NCBI RefSeq assembly: GCF_901827155.1
Contig: NZ_LR594659.1
Coordinates: 1,054,001 to 1,118,000, forward strand
DNA: 64,000 bases
Source of the DNA: Variovorax sp. PBL-H6
GTDB taxonomy: Bacteria > Pseudomonadota > Gammaproteobacteria > Burkholderiales > Burkholderiaceae_C
Direction: 5' to 3'
Position numbers and translations under genes: made by a program. Each line of letters starts with the position of its first letter. The stretch's first letter is position 1. The notes beneath the pieces were generated by a model. The model ran no database searches. It was not told the DNA's origin and saw only the letters and a program-made list of their open reading frames with translations. Of the stretch, positions 18,485-27,730 are shown piece by piece.

Positions 18485-18820
18485 ATGTCCGCCGCCTGCA
18501 CCACTTCCACATTTCCGACGTCCCCGGCCCTGGCGACACGTCCGGCCGCAGTTCCGCCGGCTGTTCGCCGCGGTGCGTGGCAGCTGAGCGCGGGCGAAGC
18601 GACCAGTCTCCGGGCATCCGGGGCGAGCATCCTGCGCATACGGCAGGGCCGGGTCTGGGTCACGCGCGACGCGACTGCCCAATGGGGCAGCGAGGACCTG
18701 GTGCTGGCGCCGGGCGAGACGTTGCGCGTCGAGTCCGGCGAGCGCATCGTGATGGAGCCGTGGGACGGCCAGGGCGCCACCTACAGCTGGGACCTCGCTT
18801 CCGCCTCCGAAAGGGCCTGA
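18485..18820 (+). CDS. DUF2917 domain protein (copy 2)
   Basis: This 111-residue protein shares the DUF2917 layout with the gene at 7390: a 40-residue Pro/Ala-rich head, then the beta-rich core LRIRQGRVWVTRDATAQWGSEDLVLAPGETLRVESGERIVME. No catalytic or transport signature is visible and the function is unknown. It is divergent from the GcvA-like LysR gene. A ribosome site (AGGAGCTCCTC) precedes the ATG at 18485. Confidence 0.75.
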   Translation: MSAACTTSTFPTSPALATRPAAVPPAVRRGAWQLSAGEATSLRASGASILRIRQGRVWVTRDATAQWGSEDLVLAPGETLRVESGERIVMEPWDGQGATYSWDLASASERA

Positions 18821-18828
18821 GCGCCGGC

Positions 18829-19218
18829 CTAGATGTCCAGCCGGGGGCGCAGCGCGAGAAAGCTCGCGAGCGCCTCCGGCCCGTCGAACTTCTCGACGAC
18901 CGCGAATTCCTCGCTGTCCTCCACCTCGGCGAGTCCAAGATCGAAGGCGTGGTAGCGGCGCTGCAAGAGCGCGCCTTCATACACCACCCGCATCTGCACG
19001 TGCCTGGAGTCCGTGTCGAGGCGCTCCATCAGGTGCAGGACGTTGCGGCGCGGGCCTTCGAAGTGTTGGCAGAAGCGCATGCCGTCGAAGACCAGCAGGC
19101 CCGTGATCCCCTCCTTCGCGTTGCGGGCGCGCGCCCGGGCCACGATCTGGCCCACGACGGAGGCGGGCTGGTCCGGCGCCAGCAGGCTGCAATAGAGGAT
19201 CTCGTGGAGTTCTGTCAT
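18829..19218 (-). CDS. BLUF-domain blue-light sensor, stand-alone
   Basis: A 129-residue protein consisting almost wholly of a BLUF flavin domain. The photoactive residues are at the expected spacing: Y9 in EILYCS, N33 in RARNAKEGITGLL and Q51 in RFCQHFEG, the same 24 and 18 residue intervals as Tyr/Asn/Gln of AppA. No output domain is attached, so signalling must occur by protein-protein contact. It is divergent from the Crp/Fnr gene at 19310 with about 90 bp between, making that regulator a candidate partner or co-regulated gene. Confidence 0.9.
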   Translation of the reverse strand: MTELHEILYCSLLAPDQPASVVGQIVARARARNAKEGITGLLVFDGMRFCQHFEGPRRNVLHLMERLDTDSRHVQMRVVYEGALLQRRYHAFDLGLAEVEDSEEFAVVEKFDGPEALASFLALRPRLDI

Positions 19219-19309
19219 TCGTTCGTGGGTGGAGGGCGCCCGCAGTGTAGGAGTGCCTCGCAGCGAGCGAAATGTGAAAAGACATAGATCGCCGCCCTAT
19301 AGTCCGAAG

Positions 19310-20077
19310 GTGACTTTCGACTATCCAGCGCTCAGTCATCCGCCCACCGGTCAGAACCCTTGCGACCGCTGCCTGCTGCGCTCCACTCCCGCCTTCCTGC
19401 CCATCACGATCGAGGAATTGCGCCTCATCGAGTCTTTCCGCACCGGCACGCGCACCATCGACGCGGGCCGCCCACTGATCGAGGAAGACCGTCCCAGCCC
19501 GCTGCTCTACACGATCTACTCCGGCTGGGCCTTCCGATTCAAGACGCTGAGCGACGGCCGGCGGCAGATCCTGGGCTTTTTGCTCCCGGGGGACTTCGTC
19601 GGGCTGCAGGACGAGTTCGCCGAAAGCCACACGCACGGCGTCGAGGCGGTGACTGACGTCACGGTCTGCTGCTTCGCCCGCGACCGCCTGTGGGAGCTGT
19701 TCCATGCCCAGCCCAAGCTGGGCTACCACATCACCTGGCTGGCGGCGCGCGAGGAGAAGATCGTCGACGACAACCTCGTGACCGCGGGCCGCCGCAATGC
19801 GGCCGAGCGGGTCGCGATGCTGCTGATGCATCTCTACCGGCGCGCCGAGCGGGTCGGCATGGCGCGCGAGGGCTGGGTCCAGTTTCCCTTCAACCAGCAG
19901 CACATCGCCGATGCGCTGGGTCTGTCGCTGGTGCACACCAACAAGACCTTGAGACGGCTGCAGCAACTGGGGCTCTACAAGCTCGATGCCGGATGGCTGC
20001 GCATCCTCGAGCCGCATGCGCTCGAGACGCTGGGCGACTACTTCGATCGGCCGCTGCAGCCCACGCCCCTGATCTGA
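19310..20077 (+). CDS. Crp/Fnr family transcriptional regulator
   Basis: About 255 residues with an N-terminal cyclic-nucleotide-binding-like beta roll (including LIEEDRPSPLLYTIYSGWAFRFKTLSDGRRQILGFLLPGDFVG) and a C-terminal winged helix (FNQQHIADALGLSLVHTNKTLRRLQQLGL). A CDRC pair near the N-terminus is present, but the four-cysteine FNR iron-sulfur pattern is not complete. Start is uncertain: GTG at 19310 gives VTFDYPALSHPP, a natural N-terminus, while GTG codons at 19229 and 19274 are also in frame. It lies opposite the BLUF gene. Confidence 0.85.
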   Translation: MTFDYPALSHPPTGQNPCDRCLLRSTPAFLPITIEELRLIESFRTGTRTIDAGRPLIEEDRPSPLLYTIYSGWAFRFKTLSDGRRQILGFLLPGDFVGLQDEFAESHTHGVEAVTDVTVCCFARDRLWELFHAQPKLGYHITWLAAREEKIVDDNLVTAGRRNAAERVAMLLMHLYRRAERVGMAREGWVQFPFNQQHIADALGLSLVHTNKTLRRLQQLGLYKLDAGWLRILEPHALETLGDYFDRPLQPTPLI

Positions 20078-20232
20078 AGCAGGTGTGAACGAATACGCGC
20101 CGCACGTTCATTCCGCCCGCTGCGCGCGCGCTATCGACACCTGAGGCGCCGTTGCGCAACCGCCATCGCGTATCGTAGAGGCCCTGTCCGCAACGTGGAC
20201 GAAGCCTGAACCGGCAACTGCCGGCAACTCCA

Positions 20233-21543
20233 TTGACCGTCGCCCGCTCATCCGTGAAGCTCCTGCCCCGTCTGCGCCAGATCGCCATGGTCGGCAGCGT
20301 CGAAACCTTCGGCGTGGCCATCGGCGGCATCGCCGGCCTGCTCATCGTCAACGTCCTGCCCAAGGATCAATATGCGGCGTACACCTTCCTGGTGGCCTGC
20401 ATGACCCTGATCATCGGGGTCACGGACCTGGGGTTGGCACACTGCTGCATGCCCATCGTGGGCCAGCGTGCAAACGAGCGGCCGTGGGTCGTGGGCGTGT
20501 GCCACCAGGTCTTCCGCAAGCGATGGGTGCTGCTGGCGCTGGGGCTGGTGCTGGTCGGGCCCTATTGGTACTACAGCTCGCAGCAGCACGGCTGGTCCGG
20601 CGCCGCCTACCTCGCCGGTTCGGTCCTGATGGTGTCGGTGGTCCTGCTCACGCTCAGGGAACACTATGCCAGCACGGTGCTGCTGATCCTCAGCCAGATC
20701 GGCACGCTGAACCGCATCGCACTCGCCTCGTACAGCGTGCGCATCGCATTCGTCGGCGCAGTGCTGCTCTTGCCGATCACCTCCTGGTCGATGGTTGGCA
20801 TCGTGGCTGCGACGGCGGCCGCCAGCTTCGTCAGCGTGGTGCTCTATCGCAGGGCCTTCCGCACGCAGCAGGTGCCCAACGCGGACCTGGACGCCGGCGA
20901 CACGAAAAAGGTGGACACCGAAATCCTGCGCATCGCAAAGCCGCTGGTGCTGCCGGGCGTTTTCTACCAGGTGCAGGGAGTGATCACCGTGTTCCTGGTA
21001 TCGCTGTTCGGCACTGCCAGCATGCTGGCCGAGGTGGGTGCCTTCGGCCGGCTCGCCATGGTGCTGATGGTGGTGGATCGCGTGACCAACGTGCTGCTGT
21101 TCCCCGCGATCGCGCGTGCGCCGATGGGCCCGCGCCTGGGCGCCATCGTGGCGCAGGCCCACCTGGCCTACTTCGCCATGGGCACAGCCGTGCTGCTGAC
21201 CTCCGTCGTCTTCCCGGAATATTGGATTCTGCTGCTGGGCAAGCAGTACGCGAGCATGACGCCGCTGGTGTGGATGGTTTTCCTGGCATCCATCGTGATG
21301 AACGCATCCGGCTTTGCCTTTCGCACCCTCTCGGTTCGCGGCGCGACAGCCGGCCAGACCTACAGCATCGCGGTGACGCTGATCACGCAAGTGCTCTTCC
21401 TGTGGCTGGTGGGCGTGAGCGATCTGCGCTCGGTGCTGTGGTTCGGCATTGCCACCAGCCTGGCCAACTTCGCCTACCAGTACGCGCTGCTGGCAATGCG
21501 CTGGCGGGAGTGGCGCAAGGACGACGCTCAGGCGCGCTTGTAG
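20233..21543 (+). CDS. Flippase-like polysaccharide biosynthesis membrane protein
   Basis: A 436-residue polytopic protein with about 12 hydrophobic segments and the architecture of the MOP/Wzx-type flippase superfamily (N-terminal ETFGVAIGGIAGLLIVNVLPKDQYAAYTFLVACMTL). It probably moves lipid-linked glycans across the inner membrane. It has no obvious ribosome site; the start is either TTG at 20233 or ATG at 20287. Its 3' end overlaps the convergent glycosyltransferase gene by 16 bp. Confidence 0.75.
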   Translation: MTVARSSVKLLPRLRQIAMVGSVETFGVAIGGIAGLLIVNVLPKDQYAAYTFLVACMTLIIGVTDLGLAHCCMPIVGQRANERPWVVGVCHQVFRKRWVLLALGLVLVGPYWYYSSQQHGWSGAAYLAGSVLMVSVVLLTLREHYASTVLLILSQIGTLNRIALASYSVRIAFVGAVLLLPITSWSMVGIVAATAAASFVSVVLYRRAFRTQQVPNADLDAGDTKKVDTEILRIAKPLVLPGVFYQVQGVITVFLVSLFGTASMLAEVGAFGRLAMVLMVVDRVTNVLLFPAIARAPMGPRLGAIVAQAHLAYFAMGTAVLLTSVVFPEYWILLLGKQYASMTPLVWMVFLASIVMNASGFAFRTLSVRGATAGQTYSIAVTLITQVLFLWLVGVSDLRSVLWFGIATSLANFAYQYALLAMRWREWRKDDAQARL

Positions 21544-22460
21544 ACCCGCCCGATCGCTGCCGCGATCTTCAAGGCTAGCTCGCTCTTGCGCAGCGCGCCA
21601 TCGGAATACACACGAATCGGCGCATTGGCATAGCGCCAGTACCACTTGCTCGCGAGCGATGGCGGCCGCCCGCGCAGCGCCTGTCCGATGAAGCCACCGT
21701 GCCAGGGCTTGACCGAGCCGATCGCGTGCGAGAGGTAGTAGCCACCGGGCGCAAAGTCCATCGCTTCCGGGCCGGCCGTGTTCAGGGGGGCCTCGCACAC
21801 CGTCAGCGCGAAGTTGAGCGCATCCTGGTCGGTCGAATGGAAGAGCGCGGCCGAACCACCCGCCTTGAGCTGCTTGGCGCCCTCGTTGTAGTCCACCACC
21901 AGGTCGCACAGCCGGCGCCACAGGTCCAGGAACTCGAAGTGCGCGCGCGAGACCGCGATGAAGCCCGCGTTGTAGTAGCGGTCCAGCCCCCGCCGCGGTG
22001 CGGCGCCGTGCGGCGCGAAAAATCGGGCCCACAGCAGTCGCTTGGGATGCCGCGCCGGAAAGCACCAGTTGACGTCCTCGGCCAGCGAGATGCCGTCTTC
22101 GGTGAACCAGCCCGCGAGCGACGGCCAGTCGCACTTCACCACGATGTCGGGGTCGATGTAGGCGCAGATGTCAGCCTGCGGCGCGTGCTTTTCCAGCATC
22201 TCGCGAATGAAGGTGGGCTTGTAGTAGGTGAAGTGCAGTGGCGTGTCGAGTTCCAGCATGCACAGCGTCAGCCGGGGCGCCACCTGCAGCCGGCCGCTGG
22301 CGCGATCGAAGGCGGGTGCGTCGACGATCCAGGCGGGCAGGGCGCCGCGGTAGCCCACCCAGAGCTCGCCTTCGTAGCCCGCCGCGACCAGTGAGTTCGC
22401 CAGCGCCGCCACGCCGAAGTGATAGTTTTTCTCGAAGAGCGTGCAGAGCGTGATGTTCAT
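21528..22460 (-). CDS. Glycosyltransferase, GT-A/GT8-like
   Basis: A 310-residue cytosolic protein. The start MNITLCTLFEKNYHFGVAALANSLVAAGYEGELWVGY resembles GT8-type nucleotide-sugar enzymes. The metal-binding DxD motif is in ICAYIDPDIVVKC, and HSTDQDALNFALT matches the donor/acceptor-site region of such enzymes. It probably adds a sugar during synthesis of a surface glycan, matching the convergent flippase next to it. Donor and acceptor are unknown. Confidence 0.72.
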   Translation of the reverse strand: MNITLCTLFEKNYHFGVAALANSLVAAGYEGELWVGYRGALPAWIVDAPAFDRASGRLQVAPRLTLCMLELDTPLHFTYYKPTFIREMLEKHAPQADICAYIDPDIVVKCDWPSLAGWFTEDGISLAEDVNWCFPARHPKRLLWARFFAPHGAAPRRGLDRYYNAGFIAVSRAHFEFLDLWRRLCDLVVDYNEGAKQLKAGGSAALFHSTDQDALNFALTVCEAPLNTAGPEAMDFAPGGYYLSHAIGSVKPWHGGFIGQALRGRPPSLASKWYWRYANAPIRVYSDGALRKSELALKIAAAIGRVYKRA

Positions 22461-22526
22461 GAAGCGTGTTGAAGCGTTGCGGTTTGAGTGTAAACAAATG
22501 TTCTATATGCTCGCGTGACATCCGGC

Positions 22527-23411
22527 TCAATGCGAGGCAAACAATGCGTCGAGGTCGCGCTCGTAGCCCTGCAGACGGCGCACCGCCTGCTCGCGCTGCG
22601 CCGCGCTGGCGGTCTTGTGCAGGGCCGCCACGTTGCGACAGCCTTCCTGCTGAAGCGCCCGCTGACGATCGTGCCACGCCCCCGGCGGTGGGTCGGCGAC
22701 GCGAAGCACGTAGGCATGAATGGCCGCGTGCGCCTCTGCGGCCGGTGTGCGCTCGGCCTGGAAGCGGCGCAGCATCGAGAGCACTTCGTGCTGGTTCCGG
22801 CGGCGCTCGGCGTCGACGGCACGCGGATCGAAGGCGGACTGCGCTGCCTGCTGTTTCAGCATTTCGCGCTGGGCCGGCTCGAGCGGGCCGTAGAAGTCCT
22901 CGGTGCGCTCGAGAAGCCGCTCGTAGCGCTTTTTCTGCCAGCGCGCCGGACCGCCTTCGACCCAGTCCTTGTGGTACTCGGCGTTGTTCTTTGCATACTT
23001 GCGCTCCAGCTGCTGCAGCTGGGCCTCGCCCAGGCTCAGCGCCAGGCCGGTGCCCGGGCCCTCGGCCTGCACCGCGACTGCGAGCAGCCGCTCGCGGATC
23101 CGATCGGCGAACTCGCAGACCTGCTGGGGCGTGACATCGTTCGGCCCCAGCGCTTGCGCGCGCCGCAGCAGCTCGGCCAGCCGCGGCAGCTCGTGGCGGC
23201 GGTGCCAGGCAAGCAGCTCGGCCAGGTCATCGCGCACCCGGGGCATCTGCGCGCCGTTGAAATCCAGGTAGCCGTCCAGCCACCAGTAGCTCAGCTCGGG
23301 GAAGTTGTTGTAGGCCAGCTTGAGGGTGCTGCAGGCTGCCATCGTGGCGGCGGCGAGCAGCGCGCCGATAATGCGCGCCAGCCAGACCCAACGTATTCGA
23401 GAAAGTGGCAT
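22527..23411 (-). CDS. DUF6279-type lipoprotein
   Basis: A 294-residue protein with a lipoprotein signal (hydrophobic segment ending LLAAATMAACS, lipobox Cys at about 27). The mature part is helical and rich in charged residues, with the N-terminal TLKLAYNNFPELSYWWLDGYLDF pattern seen in DUF6279 proteins. Function is unknown; an outer-membrane or periplasmic location is expected. Its start codon at 23411 overlaps the glmU start codon on the other strand (CATG), so the two genes share one promoter-less point of divergence. Confidence 0.8.
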   Translation of the reverse strand: MPLSRIRWVWLARIIGALLAAATMAACSTLKLAYNNFPELSYWWLDGYLDFNGAQMPRVRDDLAELLAWHRRHELPRLAELLRRAQALGPNDVTPQQVCEFADRIRERLLAVAVQAEGPGTGLALSLGEAQLQQLERKYAKNNAEYHKDWVEGGPARWQKKRYERLLERTEDFYGPLEPAQREMLKQQAAQSAFDPRAVDAERRRNQHEVLSMLRRFQAERTPAAEAHAAIHAYVLRVADPPPGAWHDRQRALQQEGCRNVAALHKTASAAQREQAVRRLQGYERDLDALFASH

Positions 23412-24843
23412 GAACAAGATTCCGCAGGACAACCGGGAACCGGTCGATGTCGTCATCATGGCGGCGGGCAAGGGCACGCGCATGAAAAGCAGCCTGCCCA
23501 AAGTGTTGCATCGTTTAGGTGGCCGCGCGCTCGTGGCACACGTCGTGGACACGGCCGCGCGCGTCGGCGCGCGCAAGGTGGTGGTGGTCACCGGCCATGG
23601 CGCGACCGACGTCGAGGCTGCGCTCGGCGACGGTGCCGCGGGCGTGCTGCCGCAATTCGCGCGACAGGTGCCGCAACTGGGCACCGGCCATGCGATGCAA
23701 CAGGCCGCTCCGCTCCTGCCCGACGACGGCACGGTGGTGGTGCTTTCGGGCGACGTGCCCCTGATCGGCGACGCCACCCTGCGCGCGTTGATCGCCCAGA
23801 GCGCCGGTCGCCGGCTCGCGCTGCTCACCATCCGCGTGGAAGATCCCACCGGCTACGGGCGCATCGTGCGGGCGCCCGCCGCGGAAGGCGAAGGCGAGGT
23901 GCAGGCGATCGTGGAAGAGAAGGACGCGAGCGAGACGCAGCGCGCCATCCGCGAGGTCTACACCGGCGTGATGGCCGTGCCGGCCCAACTCCTCAAGCCC
24001 TGGCTCGCGCGGCTGGACAACAAGAACGCGCAGGGCGAGTTCTACCTGACCGACGTCGTCGGCTTCGCCACGATCGACGGCGTGCCCGTGCTGGCGCATC
24101 GCATCGATGACCCGCTGGAGGTGGCCGGGATCAACACGCCGGCCCAGTTGGCGGCGCTCGAACGCGCCTACCAGCGGCGCCAGGCGGATGCGTTGATGGC
24201 GCAGGGCGTGCGGCTGGCCGATCCGGCGCGCATCGACGTGCGCGGCACATTGGCCTGCGAGTCGGACGTCGAGATCGACGTCAACTGCGTCTTCGAGGGC
24301 GCGGTGTCGCTGGGCGCCGGCGTCCGCGTGGGGGCCAACTGCGTGATCGCCAATGCGCGGATCGAGACCGGCGCCGTGATCCATCCCTTCACCCACATCG
24401 ACGGGGAGAGGGCCGGCGTGACGGTCGGCGCCAGCTCGCGCATCGGCCCCTTCGCACGGCTGCGGCCCGGCGCCCGGCTCGGTGCCGAGGTGCACATCGG
24501 CAACTTCGTCGAGGTCAAGAACTCCACGTTGGCGGCCGGCGCCAAGGCCAACCACCTGGCCTACCTCGGCGATGCCAGCGTGGGCGCCCGCGTCAACTAC
24601 GGCGCCGGCAGCATCACCGCCAACTATGACGGCGCCAACAAGCACCGCACGGTGATCGGCGACGACGTGCACGTGGGCAGCAACTGCGTGCTGGTGGCGC
24701 CGGTCACCATCGGCGCCGGCGGCACGGTGGGGGGCGGCTCGACCGTCACCAAGAGCACCGAGCCTGGCGTGTTGACCATTTCGCGCGGCCGGCAGGTCAG
24801 CTTCGCGAACTGGAAGCGGCCGCAGAAGGCTCCGAAGGGCTAG
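23410..24843 (+). CDS. glmU: Bifunctional UDP-GlcNAc pyrophosphorylase / glucosamine-1-P acetyltransferase
   Basis: GlmU makes UDP-N-acetylglucosamine for peptidoglycan and LPS. The 477 residues contain the pyrophosphorylase motif VDVVIMAAGKGTRMKSSLPKVLH, a middle EFYLTDVVG, and a C-terminal left-handed beta-helix with hexapeptide repeats and the acetyltransferase region NYGAGSITANYDGANKHRT. The ATG at 23410 is chosen by the conserved N-terminus. glmS follows about 600 bp downstream after an opposing lrp gene, so both GlcN pathway genes sit together. Confidence 0.97.
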   Translation: MNKIPQDNREPVDVVIMAAGKGTRMKSSLPKVLHRLGGRALVAHVVDTAARVGARKVVVVTGHGATDVEAALGDGAAGVLPQFARQVPQLGTGHAMQQAAPLLPDDGTVVVLSGDVPLIGDATLRALIAQSAGRRLALLTIRVEDPTGYGRIVRAPAAEGEGEVQAIVEEKDASETQRAIREVYTGVMAVPAQLLKPWLARLDNKNAQGEFYLTDVVGFATIDGVPVLAHRIDDPLEVAGINTPAQLAALERAYQRRQADALMAQGVRLADPARIDVRGTLACESDVEIDVNCVFEGAVSLGAGVRVGANCVIANARIETGAVIHPFTHIDGERAGVTVGASSRIGPFARLRPGARLGAEVHIGNFVEVKNSTLAAGAKANHLAYLGDASVGARVNYGAGSITANYDGANKHRTVIGDDVHVGSNCVLVAPVTIGAGGTVGGGSTVTKSTEPGVLTISRGRQVSFANWKRPQKAPKG

Positions 24844-25294
24844 GCAGCGGGACGCGCGGATCGAACTTCGCGCGCTTGACGCTGAAGAAGGCCTTCACGT
24901 TGCGCACATTGGCGTCGGTGGTGAACAGGCGTTGCGCGAGCGCCTGGTAGCCGGGCATGTCGCGCACCGTGGCGATCAGCACGAAATCAGGCCCTGGCGA
25001 AACGCGGTAGCACTGCTGCACCGCTTGCTCGGCCACGACCCTCGTCTCGAAGGCATCGAGCGCGCCGGCGTCCTGGCGGTCCAGGGAGACCTCGATCACC
25101 GCCGTGAGCAGGGCCCCCACCCGCTCGGGGTCGAGGATCGCGGCCTCGCGCACGATCCAGCCCGCCTCGCGCAACCGGCGAACACGCCGCAGGCAGGTCG
25201 CGGGGGAAAGGCCGAAGCGCTCGGCGAGCGATTGGTTGCTTTGGGACGAGTCCTGCTGAAGCGCATCGAGCAGCTGCCAGTCGACGGAATCCAT
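24797..25294 (-). CDS. Lrp/AsnC family transcriptional regulator
   Basis: A 165-residue Lrp-type regulator. The helix-turn-helix is MDSVDWQLLDALQQDSSQSNQSLAERFGLSPATCLRRVRRLREAG (1-46), followed by the RAM ligand-binding domain with VSPGPDFVLIATVRDMPGYQALAQRLF. The usual ligand is an amino acid. The ATG at 25294 starts MDSVDW. Its last ~15 codons overlap the end of glmU antisense. The divergent gene is glmS, separated by an AT-rich 150-bp gap. Confidence 0.9.
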   Translation of the reverse strand: MDSVDWQLLDALQQDSSQSNQSLAERFGLSPATCLRRVRRLREAGWIVREAAILDPERVGALLTAVIEVSLDRQDAGALDAFETRVVAEQAVQQCYRVSPGPDFVLIATVRDMPGYQALAQRLFTTDANVRNVKAFFSVKRAKFDPRVPLPSPSEPSAAASSSRS

Positions 25295-25297
25295 GAT

Positions 25298-25336
25298 CAA
25301 TTATTTCAAATACAAAATCATAATGAATGATAATTG
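25298..25336. promoter_or_regulatory. AT-rich inverted repeat between lrp and glmS
   Basis: CAATTAT and ATAATTG are perfect 7-bp arms 25 bp apart in an unusually AT-rich patch just upstream of the Lrp start. This is where an Lrp-type regulator would autoregulate and where promoters for lrp and glmS are expected. Pattern only. Confidence 0.4.
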
Positions 25337-25444
25337 CCTCAACCCGAAAAAATGAAATCCTGAGTCGTTTGTGCGCGGAATTGGACCAGAAATTTCGTTC
25401 GCGGCTGATTACCATCCTCCGACTTCAATTCGCAGGAGCTTCCC

Positions 25445-27325
25445 ATGTGTGGCATCGTCGGCGCCGTCTCCGGCCGCAACATCGTTCCCATCCTCGTCCA
25501 GGGCCTGCAGCGCCTTGAATACCGCGGTTACGACTCCTGCGGCGTTGCCGTGCATGCGAACGGCCTGTCGCGTGCCCGCACCACCGCTCGCGTGGCGGAT
25601 CTGCTGGCGCAGGTGCGCGACGATCGCATCGAAGGCAGCACGGGCATCGCTCACACGCGCTGGGCCACACATGGTGCGCCGGCCGTGCACAACGCGCATC
25701 CGCATTTCAGCCATGGCCCGGGGGACGACGCCGAGGCCGCCCGTCCCGGTCGCGTGGCGCTGGTGCACAACGGCATCATCGAGAACCACGAGGCCCTTCG
25801 CGCGAAGCTGCAGGCCAAGGGCTATGTGTTCGCGAGCCAGACCGACACCGAGGTCATCGCCCACCTGATCGACAGCCACTACGACGGCGACCTGTTCGAG
25901 GCAGTGAAGGCCAGCGTGCTTCAACTGCAGGGCGCCTATGCGATAGCGGCGATCTGCCGCGACGAGCCGCACCGCGTCGTGGGTGCGCGTGCCGGCTCGC
26001 CGCTGATCCTCGGCGCCGGTCCGGAAGGCGGCGAGAACTTCCTCGCCAGCGACGCCATGGCGCTGGCCGGCGTGACCGACCAGATCGTCTACCTGGAAGA
26101 GGGCGACGTGGTCGACATCCAGCCAGGCCGGTACTGGATCGTCGATCGCGCCCACAAGCCCGTCACGCGGCCGGTGCGCACCGTGCTCGCCCACAGCGGC
26201 GCGGCCGAGCTCGGCCCGTACCGCCACTACATGCAGAAGGAGATCTTCGAGCAGCCGCGCGCCATCGGCGACACGCTGGAGGGCATCGAAGGCATCGTGC
26301 CCGAGCTTTTCGACGGCGTGGGCCAGGACGGCACTCCGGGCGCCGCCGCCTGGCGCGTTTTCAAGGAGATCGACAAGGTGCTCATCCTGGCCTGCGGCAC
26401 CAGTTATTACAGCGGCTGCACCGCCAAGTACTGGCTCGAGAGCATCGCGAAGGTGCCGACCCAGGTCGAGATCGCGAGCGAGTACCGCTACCGCGATTCA
26501 GTCCCCGACCCGAAGACCCTGGTCGTGACCATCAGCCAGTCCGGCGAGACAGCCGATACGCTGGCCGCCCTCAAGCATGCGCGCTCATTGGGCATGGAGC
26601 AGACCCTGACCATCTGCAACGTTGCGACCAGCGCGATGGTGCGCGAATGCAAGCTGGCCTACATCACCCGAGCCGGCGTCGAGATCGGCGTGGCTTCTAC
26701 CAAGGCCTTCACCACGCAGCTTGCGGGCCTGTTCCTTCTCACGCTCGCGCTGGCGCAGGCCAAGGAGCGCCTGAGCGAAGCGGACGAGGCGCGCTACCTC
26801 AAGGAGATGCGGCACCTGCCCGTCGCACTGCAGTCCGTGCTGGCGCTGGAACCGCAGATCATCAGCTGGGCCGAGGATTTCGCGCGCAAGGAGAACGCGC
26901 TCTTCCTGGGCCGCGGCCTGCACTACCCGATCGCGCTCGAGGGCGCGCTCAAGCTCAAGGAAGTCACCTACATCCACGCGGAGGCCTATGCCGCCGGCGA
27001 GCTCAAGCACGGGCCGCTCGCCCTGGTCACGAGCGAGATGCCGGTGGTGGCCGTAGCGCCCAACGATGCGCTGCTGGAAAAGCTCAAGAGCAACCTGCAG
27101 GAAGTGCGTGCGCGTGGCGGTGTGCTCTACGTGCTGGCCGACGGCGACACGCACATCGAGCACGGCGAGGGCCTGCACGTGATCCGCATGCCCGAGCACT
27201 ACGGAGCGCTGTCGCCCATGCTGCACGTCGTGCCGCTGCAGTTGCTGGCATATCACACTGCGTGTGCGCGGGGCACGGACGTCGACAAGCCGCGCAACCT
27301 GGCGAAGAGTGTGACGGTGGAGTGA
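25445..27325 (+). CDS. glmS: Glutamine-fructose-6-phosphate aminotransferase (isomerizing)
   Basis: GlmS makes glucosamine-6-phosphate from fructose-6-phosphate and glutamine. The 626 residues begin [12 protein letters not shown] with the N-terminal nucleophile Cys after Met removal, and carry TRWATHG and the glutaminase domain to ~240. Two SIS isomerase domains follow with CGTSYYSG and [13 protein letters not shown], ending [11 protein letters not shown] as in all GlmS. No glmS-type ribozyme-like leader is visible. Thirty-two bases after its stop the IS21 remnant begins. Confidence 0.97.
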   Translation: MCGIVGAVSGRNIVPILVQGLQRLEYRGYDSCGVAVHANGLSRARTTARVADLLAQVRDDRIEGSTGIAHTRWATHGAPAVHNAHPHFSHGPGDDAEAARPGRVALVHNGIIENHEALRAKLQAKGYVFASQTDTEVIAHLIDSHYDGDLFEAVKASVLQLQGAYAIAAICRDEPHRVVGARAGSPLILGAGPEGGENFLASDAMALAGVTDQIVYLEEGDVVDIQPGRYWIVDRAHKPVTRPVRTVLAHSGAAELGPYRHYMQKEIFEQPRAIGDTLEGIEGIVPELFDGVGQDGTPGAAAWRVFKEIDKVLILACGTSYYSGCTAKYWLESIAKVPTQVEIASEYRYRDSVPDPKTLVVTISQSGETADTLAALKHARSLGMEQTLTICNVATSAMVRECKLAYITRAGVEIGVASTKAFTTQLAGLFLLTLALAQAKERLSEADEARYLKEMRHLPVALQSVLALEPQIISWAEDFARKENALFLGRGLHYPIALEGALKLKEVTYIHAEAYAAGELKHGPLALVTSEMPVVAVAPNDALLEKLKSNLQEVRARGGVLYVLADGDTHIEHGEGLHVIRMPEHYGALSPMLHVVPLQLLAYHTACARGTDVDKPRNLAKSVTVE

Positions 27326-27357
27326 TTTCGGTGGCTCGGCGCGTAAGCGTCCTTAGT

Positions 27358-27716
27358 TGTTGATTGCCGCCGAAAATTGACCCGGCTAACGCACTAATTT
27401 CCGTCTAAGACTGACCCACGTAAAACTCTACCCTGCTCATTTTTAAGGCAGGGGATCCTAGGAGTGATAGACGTGGCGACATTGAGTGTCATCAGACGCT
27501 GGGCCCTGCGCGAGCAGATGTCCATTCGCGAGATAGCCAGGCGTACAGGCCTGTCTCGCAACACCGTAAAGAAGTACCTGCGAGCCGGCGAAGAAGCGCC
27601 GCGCTACGCCAAGCGGGCGAGCTCGAGCAAGCTCGATCCCTATGCCGACAAGCTCGCGACCTCGCTCGCGATCGAGGCCACCAAATCGCGGAAACAGCGG
27701 CGCAATCTGCGGCAGA
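27358..27716 (+). mobile_element. IS21-family element, left-end remnant
   Basis: The left end starts with TGTTGATTGCCGCCG and is followed by repeated internal motifs (AAAATTGACCC near 27373, AGACTGACCCAC near 27407), the multiple terminal sequences recognised by IS21 transposases. It then carries the first ~85 codons of istA. Everything beyond ~27716 (rest of istA, istB, right end) is missing and the sequence passes directly into the 3' part of etfB. This looks like an insertion followed by an adjacent deletion. Confidence 0.8.
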
Positions 27717-27730
27717 TCCCGACGTCGTGA
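27464..27730 (+). pseudogene. istA: Truncated IS21 transposase IstA
   Basis: The N-terminal helix-turn-helix of IstA is intact: SVIRRWALREQMSIREIARRTGLSRNTVKKYLRAG, followed by KLATSLAIEATKSRKQRRNLRQ. A full IstA has roughly 400-500 residues including a DDE catalytic domain, whereas only 88 codons exist here and the last few derive from etfB DNA read in the wrong frame. A GGATCCTAGGA ribosome site precedes GTG at 27464. It cannot transpose. Confidence 0.85.

Noticed and set aside
19310..20077. FNR-type iron-sulfur oxygen sensing in the Crp/Fnr regulator
   Set aside because: Only a CDRC pair near the N-terminus; the spacing and number of cysteines do not match FNR.
20248..22134. 628-codon open frame on the minus strand
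   Set aside because: Antisense to the flippase gene and out of frame with the glycosyltransferase gene; low-complexity His/Gln-rich translation.
25337..25444. glmS-type ribozyme or riboswitch in the leader
   Set aside because: The leader is about 100 bp and shows no extended conserved fold; the glmS ribozyme is known from Gram-positive bacteria.
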